Below are positions 26,596-35,400 of a stretch of DNA of 49,735 nt, piece by piece (position 1 is the stretch's first letter; every line of letters starts with the position of its first letter). Source of the stretch: Acidobacteriota bacterium. GTDB taxonomy: Bacteria > Acidobacteriota > Blastocatellia > Pyrinomonadales > Pyrinomonadaceae. Below the pieces are notes generated by a model. It did not search any database. It was not told where the DNA came from and saw only the letters and a program-made list of their open reading frames with translations. The stretch is taken from positions 1-49,735 of the forward strand of contig JAFAVK010000130.1 of the NCBI GenBank assembly GCA_019242475.1, given 5' to 3'. The translations under genes were made by a program, and so were the position numbers.

Positions 26596-27561
26596 TTACC
26601 TGACGAGGGCCTGCGGGTAGGCGAGCTGCACGCCCTGCTTGCGCAGCTCCGGGTTGACGAGTTCGACGCGCAGCTTGAGCGACTTGCCGGGCGGCACCGA
26701 GGGCGCGGCGAACGTGAGCGCGTATGAGCTGAGCAGCTCCCGCCGCACCTGCTCGAAGGCGGCGGGCAGTTCGCCGTTCTTTTTCGGGAAGAGTGCGCGC
26801 CCGCCCGTGCGCTCCGAGACCTTGCGGACGGACGCCTCGTCCACCCCGGCGAAGCTCTGCTCGTCGCCGATGCCGACGCCGTAGACGGCGACGCCTTCGC
26901 GCAGCAGGCGCTCGACGGCCTTGTCCGGCTTGAGGCGGCTGCTCGTGTCCACGCCGTCGGTGACGAGGAGGACGACGCGGCGTCCTGCCCCCGCCCGCGC
27001 GAAGACCTTGTCACAGACTTCGACGAGCGCGTCCCAGACGGCGGTCGAGCCGGACGGGTCGTTCGGCCGGGGCGTGCCGACCAGGACGCCGCCGCCGATG
27101 TAGCCCGCCGGCGGCTCGAACTCGACGGAGGCGAGGGCGCGTCGCACCGAGGCCGCGTCGGCAGTCAGGCCCTGCACGACCTTCACGTCGCCGGTGAAGC
27201 TGACGACCGCCACGTCGTTCGCGGCCCCGCGCGCCAGCAACGCCGGGACGAGGCGGTCGGACGCCCCCTGCGTGAACGGCAGCACGCGCTCCTGCGACGC
27301 GCTGGCGTCGAGCATGATGACGACGTGCAAAGGCTCGTCCGCGCGGCGCGACAACGAGAGGACGTGCTGCGGCTGCCCCTCGACCGTCACGCGCAGGTCT
27401 TCCGCCTTGAGCCCCTCGACCGGCCGCCCCTCCTTCTCCACCGCGCTCAAAGAGACGACGACCTGCCCCGCCTCCTGCCGCGCCCGGGACGCGGACACCG
27501 AAAGGAACAGAACGGCGACGGCCGACAAAAACAATCTCAAATTTGAGACTTGAAATTTCAA
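26596..27561 (-). CDS. Secreted VWFA-domain protein (acidobacterial VWFA-related family), minimal form
   Basis: 321 residues. The likely start is TTG at 27561, 4 nt after the deoC stop, so translation may be coupled. Signal peptide LRLFLSAVAVLFLSVSASRA. Then VSLSAVEKEGRPVEGLKAED, the MIDAS motif LDASAS, and VVLLVTDGVDTSS as in the relatives. The C-terminus has SYALTFAAPSVPPGKS. Its first codons fall in an AAATTTGAAATTT-type repeat. It is the last gene of the rpiB-deoC operon; why a secreted VWA protein sits there is unknown. Confidence 0.82.
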   Translation of the reverse strand: MKFQVSNLRLFLSAVAVLFLSVSASRARQEAGQVVVSLSAVEKEGRPVEGLKAEDLRVTVEGQPQHVLSLSRRADEPLHVVIMLDASASQERVLPFTQGASDRLVPALLARGAANDVAVVSFTGDVKVVQGLTADAASVRRALASVEFEPPAGYIGGGVLVGTPRPNDPSGSTAVWDALVEVCDKVFARAGAGRRVVLLVTDGVDTSSRLKPDKAVERLLREGVAVYGVGIGDEQSFAGVDEASVRKVSERTGGRALFPKKNGELPAAFEQVRRELLSSYALTFAAPSVPPGKSLKLRVELVNPELRKQGVQLAYPQALVR

Positions 27562-27565
27562 ATCA

Positions 27566-28459
27566 TTAGTAGGCGGCGGCCGCTTGCGTAGTCTTGACGC
27601 CCGCGGCCTCCTGCGCGATCTTGACGCCGACCGAGGCGCCGATGCGCGTCGCGCCGGCCTCGACCATCGCGCGCGCGTCCTCGATGCCTTTGACGCCGCC
27701 CGCGGCCTTCACGCCGAGGTCGGGGCCGACGGTGCGCCGCATCAGCGCCACGTCCGCCACGGTCGCGCCCGACTTGGCGAAGCCCGTCGAGGTCTTGACG
27801 AAGTCGGCGCCCGCGCGCTTCGCGGCGAGGCAGGCGCGCACCTTCTCGTCGTCGGTGAGGAGCGCCGTCTCGATGATGGTCTTGACGAGCACGCCCGCCT
27901 CGTGCGCCGCCTCGACGACCGCGCGGATGTCGTACTCGACGGCGCAGTCGTCGCCGCTCTTCAGGGCGCCGATGTTGATGACCATGTCGATCTCGCGCGC
28001 GCCGTCGAAGATGGCCCGCCGCGTCTCGTACGCCTTCACGTCCGGCAGCGTCGCGCCCAAAGGGAAGCCGACCACCGTGCAGACCGGCACGCCCGACCCG
28101 CGCAGCACGCACGCCGAGGTCTTCACCCACGAGGGATTCACGCACACGCTCGCGAAGTGGTACTTGGCCGCCTCCTCGCAGAGCCGCGTGATGTCGGCCT
28201 CGCTCGCCTCCGCCTTTAAGAGCGTGTGGTCAACCATCGCCGCCCAGTCGCGCGCCGTCGCCGCGTCGCCGAGGATGACGCCGATGCGCGCCGCGCCCGC
28301 GTCCAACACCCTTTGCATCCGCTCGGGGCACCGGTTGAAGCACGCGCTCCCGCACCCGCACGCCCCGTCCTCGCCCGCGCCCCCGTTCAGCCGCGCCACG
28401 ATCACGTCCGTGATCTGCTCGACCAGCCGCTCGAAATCTCCGTTCTGCGAATAAGCCAT
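27566..28459 (-). CDS. deoC: Deoxyribose-phosphate aldolase with microcompartment-type N-terminal extension
   Basis: Cleaves 2-deoxyribose-5-phosphate to acetaldehyde and glyceraldehyde-3-phosphate. The aldolase core begins at DHTLLKAEAS; Schiff-base Lys is in FVKTSTGFAKSG and the second Lys in VKTIIETALL. At 297 residues it is 60-70 longer than typical DeoC. The extra N-terminus has an amphipathic helix (DFERLVEQITDVIVARL, residues 8-24), a Gly-rich linker and a four-Cys cluster (Cys34, 36, 40, 44). A helix plus linker like this is the hallmark of a bacterial microcompartment encapsulation peptide. It is in one operon with an rpiB-like gene carrying a similar tag. No shell genes are in the window, so encapsulation is inferred. 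Confidence 0.93.
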   Translation of the reverse strand: MAYSQNGDFERLVEQITDVIVARLNGGAGEDGACGCGSACFNRCPERMQRVLDAGAARIGVILGDAATARDWAAMVDHTLLKAEASEADITRLCEEAAKYHFASVCVNPSWVKTSACVLRGSGVPVCTVVGFPLGATLPDVKAYETRRAIFDGAREIDMVINIGALKSGDDCAVEYDIRAVVEAAHEAGVLVKTIIETALLTDDEKVRACLAAKRAGADFVKTSTGFAKSGATVADVALMRRTVGPDLGVKAAGGVKGIEDARAMVEAGATRIGASVGVKIAQEAAGVKTTQAAAAY

Positions 28460-28465
28460 GAGCCT

Positions 28466-28711
28466 CTAATCCTTCCGCGGCACGTCCGGATCGCCCGGCG
28501 CCTCCTCGACCTCAATCTCCTCCGCCGGGATGATGACGACTTTGCCGTCTTTCCAAGAAGCAATCGGATTGCCGGCGCGCTTATGTGTCAGGAGCGCGTG
28601 CCGCACAGCTTCGCTCATCGCCTCGTCAACCGCCCGGCCCTCGGCTATCAGGAGGCGCTCATGACTGCCCGGTGGAACTTTCAGGCGGCGATTCTTTTGA
28701 AGTCCTGCCAT
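28466..28711 (-). CDS. Small partner protein of the zeta-like kinase, candidate antitoxin
   Basis: 81 residues, starting ATG 28711 inside the 3' end of the kinase gene (31-nt overlap). Basic N-terminus, then SHERLLIAEGRAVDEAMSEA and a C-terminal strand-rich acidic tail (DGKVVIIPAEEIEVEEAPGD). Neither sequence nor length matches the classical epsilon antitoxin as far as I can recall. Overlap with a zeta-like gene suggests a paired function. No DNA-binding motif is seen. Confidence 0.68.
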   Translation of the reverse strand: MAGLQKNRRLKVPPGSHERLLIAEGRAVDEAMSEAVRHALLTHKRAGNPIASWKDGKVVIIPAEEIEVEEAPGDPDVPRKD

Positions 28712-29268
28712 AGCGATTCTTCGCGAAGCTCCGTGACGGAAAGACCTTCGCCGACGGCTACTTTAATTGCGTTCCCGGAAACCGAATTATCATACACCAC
28801 CCAGGAGTCGGCCAAAGGCTGGTATGAATCGAAGAAGTTACGCGCGCCCCTGAGATAGCGCCTGCGGACAACCTCTTCGGGCACGCCGTGCCCTCCAGAG
28901 AGGACGCGATTTCTTACTCGTTCGAGAGCCAGCTCTGGACTTCTGACCCAGATAAACACCACATGGAATCTATATCCGCCTCGCTTCAGGTCTGCTATCC
29001 ACTTCGCATACGAACGTGTCGCCAACGTCGTCTCAAATGCGAAATGGGCGCGCGCATCCGCAAGCGCGCGGACGCGGGTGAGCATGACCCGCGCCGCCTC
29101 GAACGCCGCGCCCTCCGGCTCGAAGGCGGAAAGACCGAGGGCAATCGTGTCGGCGTTAACGTACTCCGTGAGGCCGAAGTGGTTACGCAAGAGGAAAGGC
29201 GCGAGTGTGGTTTTTCCGGCCCCGTTCGGCCCGGCGATGGCAATGACTAAGGGGTCAGGCATCGCCAT
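28681..29268 (-). CDS. Zeta-toxin-like P-loop kinase
   Basis: 195 residues with Walker A AGPNGAGKTT at the N-terminus, the AEFVNAD-like VNADTIALGL segment, FAFETTLATRSY and the arginine-rich VRSPELALERVRNRV lid. The fold is that of zeta toxins and related small kinases. Zeta toxins phosphorylate UDP-N-acetylglucosamine, but many relatives are metabolic kinases. It starts 3 nt after the rpiB-like gene stop and overlaps the 81-aa gene. In this operon a sugar or nucleoside kinase is as plausible as a toxin. Confidence 0.85.
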   Translation of the reverse strand: MAMPDPLVIAIAGPNGAGKTTLAPFLLRNHFGLTEYVNADTIALGLSAFEPEGAAFEAARVMLTRVRALADARAHFAFETTLATRSYAKWIADLKRGGYRFHVVFIWVRSPELALERVRNRVLSGGHGVPEEVVRRRYLRGARNFFDSYQPLADSWVVYDNSVSGNAIKVAVGEGLSVTELREESLWQDFKRIAA

Positions 29269-29271
29269 CTT

Positions 29272-30120
29272 TCAACACCGGTACTGCCGCTCGATGGCGT
29301 CGATCTTGGCGACGCGGCGTTTGTGGCGGTCTTCGGTGAGGTCGGCGCCCAACCAGGCGCGGACGATGTCGCGCATCTCGGAGGCGTTGATGGTGCCGCT
29401 CCCCAGGGTGAGGACGTTGGCGCCGTTGTGCTCGCGGGAGTTGACGGCGACCTTGACCGAGTAGCAGGCGGCGGCGCGCACGCCGGGCACCTTGTTGGCC
29501 GTCATGCACGAGCCGACGCCCGCGCCGTCGATGACGATGCCGAGGTCTGCCTCGCCCTCGGAGACGGCGCGCGCGACCGCGTGCGCGAAGTCCGGGTAGT
29601 CAACCGCTTCGGTCGAGTTCGTGCCGAAGTCGTGCACGCGTTGGCCGAGTTCCGAGAGAAAGCTCTTCAGCTCCTCCTTCAAAGGGAAGCCGCCGTGGTC
29701 TGCGCCGACGGCGATGATCTTCTCGGCGCGCGAGCCGCGGCGGGGGACGCGTCGGACTAACTCGATGCGGCGCTCGCGGACGATGTCGGCGGCGAGCGGG
29801 GTGAGGCGCGCCGACTCGGCGACGCGCAGGCGCGCGCCCGCGGGCAGGCCCCGCACGTCGTCCTCGGTGATGACCGTCTTGGAAGACTCGTCGCGGTCGT
29901 AGTCTTTCGACGGCTCGGCGGGCTGCTTCTCGGCCGCGGGCGCGACGTTGACGACGCGCGCGAGCGGTGGAGGTTCGGGCGCCGGTTGGGGGGCGCCGTG
30001 CTCCTCCTCCTCGGCCGGGGCCGCGTTCTGCAAGACCTCGCGCACGAGCGCGCGCACGCGGTCGCGCGTTGATTCCGTGGGTCGTTCTTCCGCCATAAAA
30101 GACCGCCGAACGCCTTCCAT
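29272..30120 (-). CDS. rpiB: Ribose-5-phosphate isomerase B-like protein with microcompartment-type N-terminal extension
   Basis: Predicted sugar-phosphate isomerase. The C-terminal ~150 residues are RpiB-like: VGADHGGFPLKEELKSFL, VDYPDFAHAVARAVS and VLTLGSGTIN. The catalytic Cys expected in VICGTG is replaced: the sequence is VIDGAGVGSCMTANK, so Asp occupies that place and a Cys lies a few residues later. The N-terminal ~130 residues are extra: an amphipathic helix (STRDRVRALVREVLQNA), a Pro/Ala linker, then VITEDDVRGLPAGARLRV and LTPLAADIVRERRIELV, a small domain seen in microcompartment-linked proteins. Start may be 30120 or the downstream ATG at 30096. First gene of the operon. Confidence 0.85.
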   Translation of the reverse strand: MEGVRRSFMAEERPTESTRDRVRALVREVLQNAAPAEEEEHGAPQPAPEPPPLARVVNVAPAAEKQPAEPSKDYDRDESSKTVITEDDVRGLPAGARLRVAESARLTPLAADIVRERRIELVRRVPRRGSRAEKIIAVGADHGGFPLKEELKSFLSELGQRVHDFGTNSTEAVDYPDFAHAVARAVSEGEADLGIVIDGAGVGSCMTANKVPGVRAAACYSVKVAVNSREHNGANVLTLGSGTINASEMRDIVRAWLGADLTEDRHKRRVAKIDAIERQYRC

Positions 30121-30234
30121 TTGACCTCGGGTGTAGAGCGCGAATAGTATGTCGCACCACGGCGGCCGCGCGCAAACAGCTCAAGGGCCGCCCGATACCC
30201 GCTTACGTTTTCTTAAACACAGAGGAGGCCGACT

Positions 30235-30804
30235 TTGTCTTCATCCGCCGTCGCCGTGTCGGAGTTCAGCAACCCCAACCTGGAGCCGCTCTTCACCTCG
30301 GAGCAGATACAGACGCGCGTCGCCGAGATGGGCGCCGAGATCTCGCGCGACTACGCGGGCCAGACGCCGCTCCTCATCGGCGTGCTGAAAGGCGCCTACA
30401 TCTTCCTGAGCGACCTCGTGCGCGCCACCGACCTCCGCCTCGGCGTCGAGTTCATGGCGATCTCGAGCTACGGCGCCGGCATGCGCTCGTCGGGCGAGGT
30501 GCGCATCGTCAAAGACCTCGACGTGCCGGTGGACGGCCGCGACATCCTCATCGTCGAGGACATCGTGGACACGGGCCTCACGCTCTCGTTCCTCATCGGG
30601 AGCCTCCACCAGCGCGGCGCGAAGAGCGTGCGCTTAGCCGCCCTCCTCGACAAGCACGAGCGGCGCGAGCGCGACGTGAAGATCGACTACTGCGGCTTCC
30701 GCATCCCGGACGCCTTCGTCGTCGGCTACGGCCTCGACTACGCCGAGCGCTACCGGAACCTCCCCTACATCGCCGTCATCAAAGACCCCAGCCTCAAGGA
30801 CTGA
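30235..30804 (+). CDS. hpt: Hypoxanthine-guanine phosphoribosyltransferase
   Basis: Salvages hypoxanthine and guanine with PRPP to IMP/GMP. 189 residues. The PRPP loop is ILIVEDIVDTGLTLS, and the base contacts come in FVVGYGLDYAERYRNLPY. The flexible-loop segment is EFMAISSYGAGM. Start is TTG 30235 with AGAGGAGG six bases upstream; no ATG fits in frame. It diverges from the rpiB operon and is followed by a terminator. With deoB, deoC and rpiB in the window it completes a nucleoside-salvage theme, though the genes are not in one operon. Confidence 0.95.
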   Translation: MSSSAVAVSEFSNPNLEPLFTSEQIQTRVAEMGAEISRDYAGQTPLLIGVLKGAYIFLSDLVRATDLRLGVEFMAISSYGAGMRSSGEVRIVKDLDVPVDGRDILIVEDIVDTGLTLSFLIGSLHQRGAKSVRLAALLDKHERRERDVKIDYCGFRIPDAFVVGYGLDYAERYRNLPYIAVIKDPSLKD

Positions 30805-30843
30805 GCAGCCCGAAGTCTCAAAGCACGAACAGCACCTTTTCAT

Positions 30844-30875
30844 GAAGGCCGCCGGTTGGCGGCCTTCGCCGTTTT
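30844..30875 (+). terminator. Intrinsic terminator after hpt
   Basis: Perfect 10-bp arms 30844-30853 and 30858-30867 with loop GGTT, followed by GCCGTTTT. Confidence 0.75.
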
Positions 30876-30906
30876 CGCCGCCCAAAAAATTTTCTTCGGC
30901 GGCCGC

Positions 30907-30935
30907 GTTACGTTTCCCCACCACGGGGCCACTCA
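30907..30935 (+). promoter_or_regulatory. Two-block promoter-like motif, copy 1
   Basis: GTTACGTTTC (30907-30916), 13 nt, then CACTCA (30930-30935), 61 nt before the ATG of the secreted beta-sandwich gene. The same two blocks with a 12-nt gap occur upstream of the gene at 36805. Shared spacing suggests one sigma factor; the ECF sigma encoded between them is the obvious candidate, unproven. Confidence 0.4.
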
Positions 30936-30996
30936 AAGATGCAAGCACGGAGCCGGCAAGAGACCCGTGCAAATTCATGCCCCAAGGAGAAGAATC

Positions 30997-31644
30997 ATGT
31001 CGAGAAAACTCTACCAGGTTTCGGCGGCCCTCGCGCTCGCGTTCCTGCTGCTCGCGGCCTCTGCGGCGTCCGCACAGGACGGGCGGGTCGGGCCTTCGCG
31101 CGCGGTCGAGGTCGGCCCGGCCATCCCAGCCCAAGGGCGCGTCGCCACGCTCGGCTGCTGCAAGTGCCTCGGCGGGACGAACACGCTCGACCTCAGCACC
31201 ATCCCCTCCAACGCCTGGACGGTGAGCAACGGCAACCCCGTCTCCTTCCTGACCTCCATCCACCCCTTATGGGACATCAACCCCGGCGCGGCCAAGTGGG
31301 TCTCGACCGCCGCGAACGGCGGCACGGGCAGCGTCCCCGCGGGCACTTTCGAGTACAGGCTGGACTTCTACGTCCCCGAATGCACCATCGGGCAGAACGT
31401 GACGCTGACGGGGAACGTCGGCGGCGACGACGGCTTCCAAGCCTACCTGGACAACTCGGCGGGCCTCCTCGCGCAGTGCAACACCGGCTGGTGCTTTAAC
31501 AAAGGCCACGTGCCGCTCCAGACTTTCTCCAAGGCGGTCACCACGCCCGGCCTCCACACGCTGATCGTTAGAGTCGATAACGGCGGCGGGTCTTCGGGGA
31601 TGTTCGTCAACGCGACGCTGACCGGCGCGTGCCGCCGCGAGTGA
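30997..31644 (+). CDS. Secreted beta-rich protein of unknown function
   Basis: 215 residues from ATG 30997, with AAGGAG seven bases upstream. Signal peptide (YQVSAALALAFLLLAASAAS) cleaved before QDGRV. The mature part holds a GCCKCLGG segment, then alternating strand segments such as FEYRLDFYVPEC, VTLTGNVGGDDGFQAYLDN and HTLIVRVDNGGGSSGMFVNA, a pattern typical of jelly-roll ligand-binding domains. Six or more Cys residues suggest disulphides. Specific ligand unknown. It has a promoter-like motif shared with a gene of the protease cassette downstream, so it may be part of that regulon. Confidence 0.75.
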   Translation: MSRKLYQVSAALALAFLLLAASAASAQDGRVGPSRAVEVGPAIPAQGRVATLGCCKCLGGTNTLDLSTIPSNAWTVSNGNPVSFLTSIHPLWDINPGAAKWVSTAANGGTGSVPAGTFEYRLDFYVPECTIGQNVTLTGNVGGDDGFQAYLDNSAGLLAQCNTGWCFNKGHVPLQTFSKAVTTPGLHTLIVRVDNGGGSSGMFVNATLTGACRRE

Positions 31645-31667
31645 AACGCAGTCGCACACGAAAATCC

Positions 31668-31700
31668 TCGCCCCTGAATCCTCGCCCCTGAATCCTCACC
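31668..31700 (+). repeat. Short tandem repeat of CCTCGCCCCTGAAT
   Basis: About two and a half 14-bp copies in the gap after the secreted-protein gene. No function seen. Confidence 0.6.
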
Positions 31701-31703
31701 CCG

Positions 31704-31737
31704 GGCCCGCGCCCCTCGACGGCGCGGGCCTCTTTAT
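31704..31737 (+). terminator. Intrinsic terminator after the secreted beta-rich gene
   Basis: Perfect 10-bp arms 31704-31713 and 31721-31730, loop of 7 nt, then TCTTTAT. Confidence 0.78.
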
Positions 31738-31829
31738 AAATCTAGTCCTTCGCCCGGCAATTGAGTTATGCTGTCGCCGCTTCCCGAAACGCTCGAACCG
31801 GGGCAGCCCTCAAACGTCGGACACAGAAG

Positions 31830-32369
31830 GTGAGCAGAGAGGTTACGCAGGAGAAGTTCGCGACCTTCCTCGCGTGGCTCGGGCCGGAGGCCCAGAGCGC
31901 GGGCGAGGAGTACGAGCGCCTGCGCGCGAGGCTCGGCATCTTCTTCGGGCAGCGCGGCTGCCGCTTCCCCGAGGAGCTGGCCGACGAGACCATCAACCGC
32001 GTCATCCTCAAGGTCGGCGAAGAGCGGATCGAGAACAGGATGGCCTACTGCTACGGCGTCGCGAAGAACGTCTACCGCGAGTCGCTCAGAAGGGAGCGCC
32101 GGCACGCGGAGCTCGACGAGGCGACGCTCGCCGCGCCCGCGCCCGAGGGGCCGGGCGTCGGGCGCGAGTGCCTGGACAGGTGCCTCGCGGAGCTTCCCGA
32201 CGAGAGCCGCGACCTGATCATCACCTACTTCTCGGCGGAGAAGATCGAGAAGGTCGAGCTTCACCGGTGCATGGCGGAGAGGCTGAAGGTGACGCAGGAA
32301 GCCTTCCGCATGCGCATCCACCGCATGAAGCGGGAGCTGACGGTATGCGTCCGCGAGTGCATGGGTTAG
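31830..32369 (+). CDS. ECF-type RNA polymerase sigma factor
   Basis: 179 residues from GTG 31830; a TTG at 31761 would add 23. Region 2 is visible as ADETINRVILKV and MAYCYGVAKNVYRESLRRER, and region 4 as LAELPDESRDLIITYF then ERLKVTQEAFRMRIHRMKRE, the helix-turn-helix that reads the -35 element. No signal-sensing extension. The next gene begins 34 nt after its stop and has a membrane anti-sigma-like N-terminus, so the two form a sigma/anti-sigma pair by position. It probably drives itself or the promoter-like motifs at 30907 and 36736. Confidence 0.85.
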   Translation: MSREVTQEKFATFLAWLGPEAQSAGEEYERLRARLGIFFGQRGCRFPEELADETINRVILKVGEERIENRMAYCYGVAKNVYRESLRRERRHAELDEATLAAPAPEGPGVGRECLDRCLAELPDESRDLIITYFSAEKIEKVELHRCMAERLKVTQEAFRMRIHRMKRELTVCVRECMG

Positions 32370-32403
32370 AAGGGGCCGTTCGAGCGCCACGCGCGGGCGG
32401 CGG

Positions 32404-35400
32404 ATGACTATGGGCGAGTCATTCCAGAATGCGGAGACGGTTCGGGAGTACCTCCTGGGCCGCGTCTCGGACGAGGCGACGCTCGAAGCCGTCGAGGAGC
32501 TGCTCTTCACGGACGAGGCGTTCTTCGCGCGCGTCGAGCTGGCCGAAGACGAGCTGATCAACGACTACGTGCTCGGCTACCTCGACGAGCGGGACGCGGC
32601 CAGCTTCAAAGCGTCGCTCGGAGCCAACCCCGACCGGCGCTTCAAGCTCACGCTCGCGAGCGAAATTAGAAGGACGGCGCTCGCCGAGCGCGCCGCGGGC
32701 GCGGCCGAGGCGAAAGGTTTCCGGCGCGCGGACGGCCCGGATGCCGCGCCGTCCTTTCTGGCGTCCCTCAAGAATCTCTTCGGTCGGCCGGTGTACGCGA
32801 GTGTCTTCGCGGCCCTGCTGCTCGCCGCGCTGGCCGGGTCTGTCTATCTCTTCAGAAGCAGCGGCGCGGACGAGCTGGCCGAGCTGCACTCCATCTTCGG
32901 CCGCGGGCGGCCGACCGAGACGCGCGTCTCCGGGTTCGGCTACGCGCCGCTCGCGCAACTGCGCGGCGAGCCGGACGCGCGCGACACGCGCCGCCTGCGC
33001 GAGATAGAGAACAACCTCCTCAACGCCGAGGAGAGGAGCCCGAGCGCGCAGACGCACCAGAGGCTCGGCGTCCTCTACCTCATGCGGCGGCAGTACCCGG
33101 ACGCCTTGCGCGAGCTTGAGGCCGCCGCGAAGCTCGACGGGCAAGACGCGCGGATTCACAACGACCTCGGCTCCGCGTACTTCGAGACGGCGAAGGCGTC
33201 CCCGCAGGAGAGGCGGCTCGAAGCACTCGGCCGCGCCCTCGAAGAGTTCGACCGGGCGACCGAGCTGGACGCGGGCCTGCTCGAAGCGCTCTTCAACAAG
33301 TCCCTGGCGCTTCAGGAACTCGGGCTCGGGCGCCAGGCGAAGGAGTCGTGGACGCTCTACCTTCAGAGAGACCCTTCGTCGCCGTGGGCCGACGAGGCGC
33401 GGAAGAATCTCGCGCGGCTCGACGACGCGCGCGTGCGATTCAAGACCGACGAGCGCGCGCTGGGGGAAGAGGTCATGCGCGACTTCCTCGAAGCCTTCCG
33501 CGCGCGAGACGAGGCGCGCGCGCGCCGGATTCACGACGAGACGAAGGGGCTCCTGCGCGGCCCGGCCGTCTTCCTCCAACTCTCCCGCCGCTGCCTCGCG
33601 GCGAAGGACGCGGGCGACCGTGCGGCGGAGGAGGAGAGCCTCGCGGCGCTGGACTTCGTCGGCGACTTCGAGCGCGCGCGCCACTCCGACTTTTTTTTTC
33701 TGAACTCGCGGACTTCTACGCGCGCGTCGGCGCGGGCGAGGCCGCACAACTCCTGCGCGCCAAAGACCTCTTCGACGCGGGCCAGCACCTCCTGCTCGCC
33801 AACAGCGACTACCTGAAGGCCGTCGAATATTTCGAAGCCAGCCGCGACCTCTTCCAAAGGCTCGGCGACGCGCCCGAGGCGGGCGTGGCAGAGATTTGGG
33901 CCGCGCAGATGCTGCCCGACGTGGGCCGGATCGAGAAGAGCAGGCTGCGGCTCGCCCTACTCATCGAAGAGGCGGAGCGGCGCAACTACAAGGTGCTGCT
34001 CGCGCCCGCCCACTACTGGCTCGGCTCCGGCGCCTACGGCGGCAGCGCCCTCTCGCAGATGGGCAGCGAGTACAAGACCGCGCTCCGTCTCGCCGAAGAG
34101 GGCGAGAACGCCTTCGAAGCCGAGCACGCGCGCGAGGCGCTCGCCAACATCTACTCAGACCTCGGCGAGACCGAGCCCGCGCTCTCTTACGCGAGCGGGA
34201 TGATCCGCGGCGGCGACGACTCCCCCTACTACCGGAACCCGAGACAGTTCTGGCGCGACCTCGGGGCGCTGGCCGACATCACGCTCCATCTGAACCTGCC
34301 CGCGGCTTCCCTCGCCTTCGCCTCGGAGCGGCTCGCGGTCGCGCGCGAGCTTTCGCCCGAAGGGAGCTTCGTCAACTCAAGCCTGCGCAGCGTCGTGAGC
34401 GCCGCCGAGGCGGAGGGGGATTACGAGGGCGCTTTGAAGTACGCGGGCGAATCGCTCCGGCTCGCGCTCGCGCGCGGCGACACGCCCGAGAACGCGCGCA
34501 CGACCGCGGGGATTTATCTCTCGCTCGCCGACGTGAAGGCGCGCGCGGGCGACTGCGCGTCGGCGCTCGAAGACTACGGGCGCGCGCTCGAACTCTACGG
34601 CCGGCTCCCCGAGCTTTCCGCCGACTCGTACCAGATTCGAAAGGGACGGCTGCTCTGCTTCCGGCGGCTCGGGCGCCGCGCGGAGTTCGCTGCGGAGTTG
34701 CAGGACGTGCTGAAGCTCTCCGAGCGCTACCGCGCGACGATCCGCGAGGACAGCTCGCGGCAGGCGTTCTTTGCAAACGAGCAGGACGTGTTCGACGCCG
34801 CGGCCGCCGACGCCCTCGAGTCGGGGGACGCGCGCGCCGCGTTCACCTTCGTCGAAGAGTCGAGGGCGCGCTCGCTCCTTGAGTTCGTCAAATCCGGCCG
34901 GTCGATCTCCGAGGTCGAGTCGGACTTCGCCTCGGTCGCGCGCCCGCTCTCGCTCGCGGAGATTCAGGCGGGGCTGCCTGAGCGCGCGCAGCTCGTGCAG
35001 TACGCCGTCCTGCCGGACAGGCTCGCCGTCTGGGTCTTGACGGGGACGCGGTTCGACCACTTCGAGCGCGCGGTCGCGGCCGACGAGCTTGAAAAGAAGG
35101 TTGAGGCTTACCGCGACGCGGTCGTCTCGAAGGCGCCGGCCGAGTCGGTCGCGCGGGCCGGGCGCGAGCTGTACGAGCTTCTGATTCCGCCGGGGCTCGA
35201 CGCCGACCGGCAGCTCTGCGTCGTGGCCGACAAGAGCCTGCACCGGCTCCCGTTCGCGTCGCTCGTCTCGCCCGCGGGCAAGTACCTGCTCGAAGAGTTC
35301 GCGCTCTCCTACGCGCCGAGCGCTTCGGTCTTCGTGCAGGCGACCGCGAACGCGCGCGGCAAGGCGAAGGTCGAGGACGAGACGCTCCTCGCCGTCGGCG

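Noticed and set aside
30876..30996. Riboswitch upstream of the secreted beta-rich gene
   Set aside because: The region has some complementarity, but the GTTACGTTTC/CACTCA blocks shared with another gene fit a promoter better.
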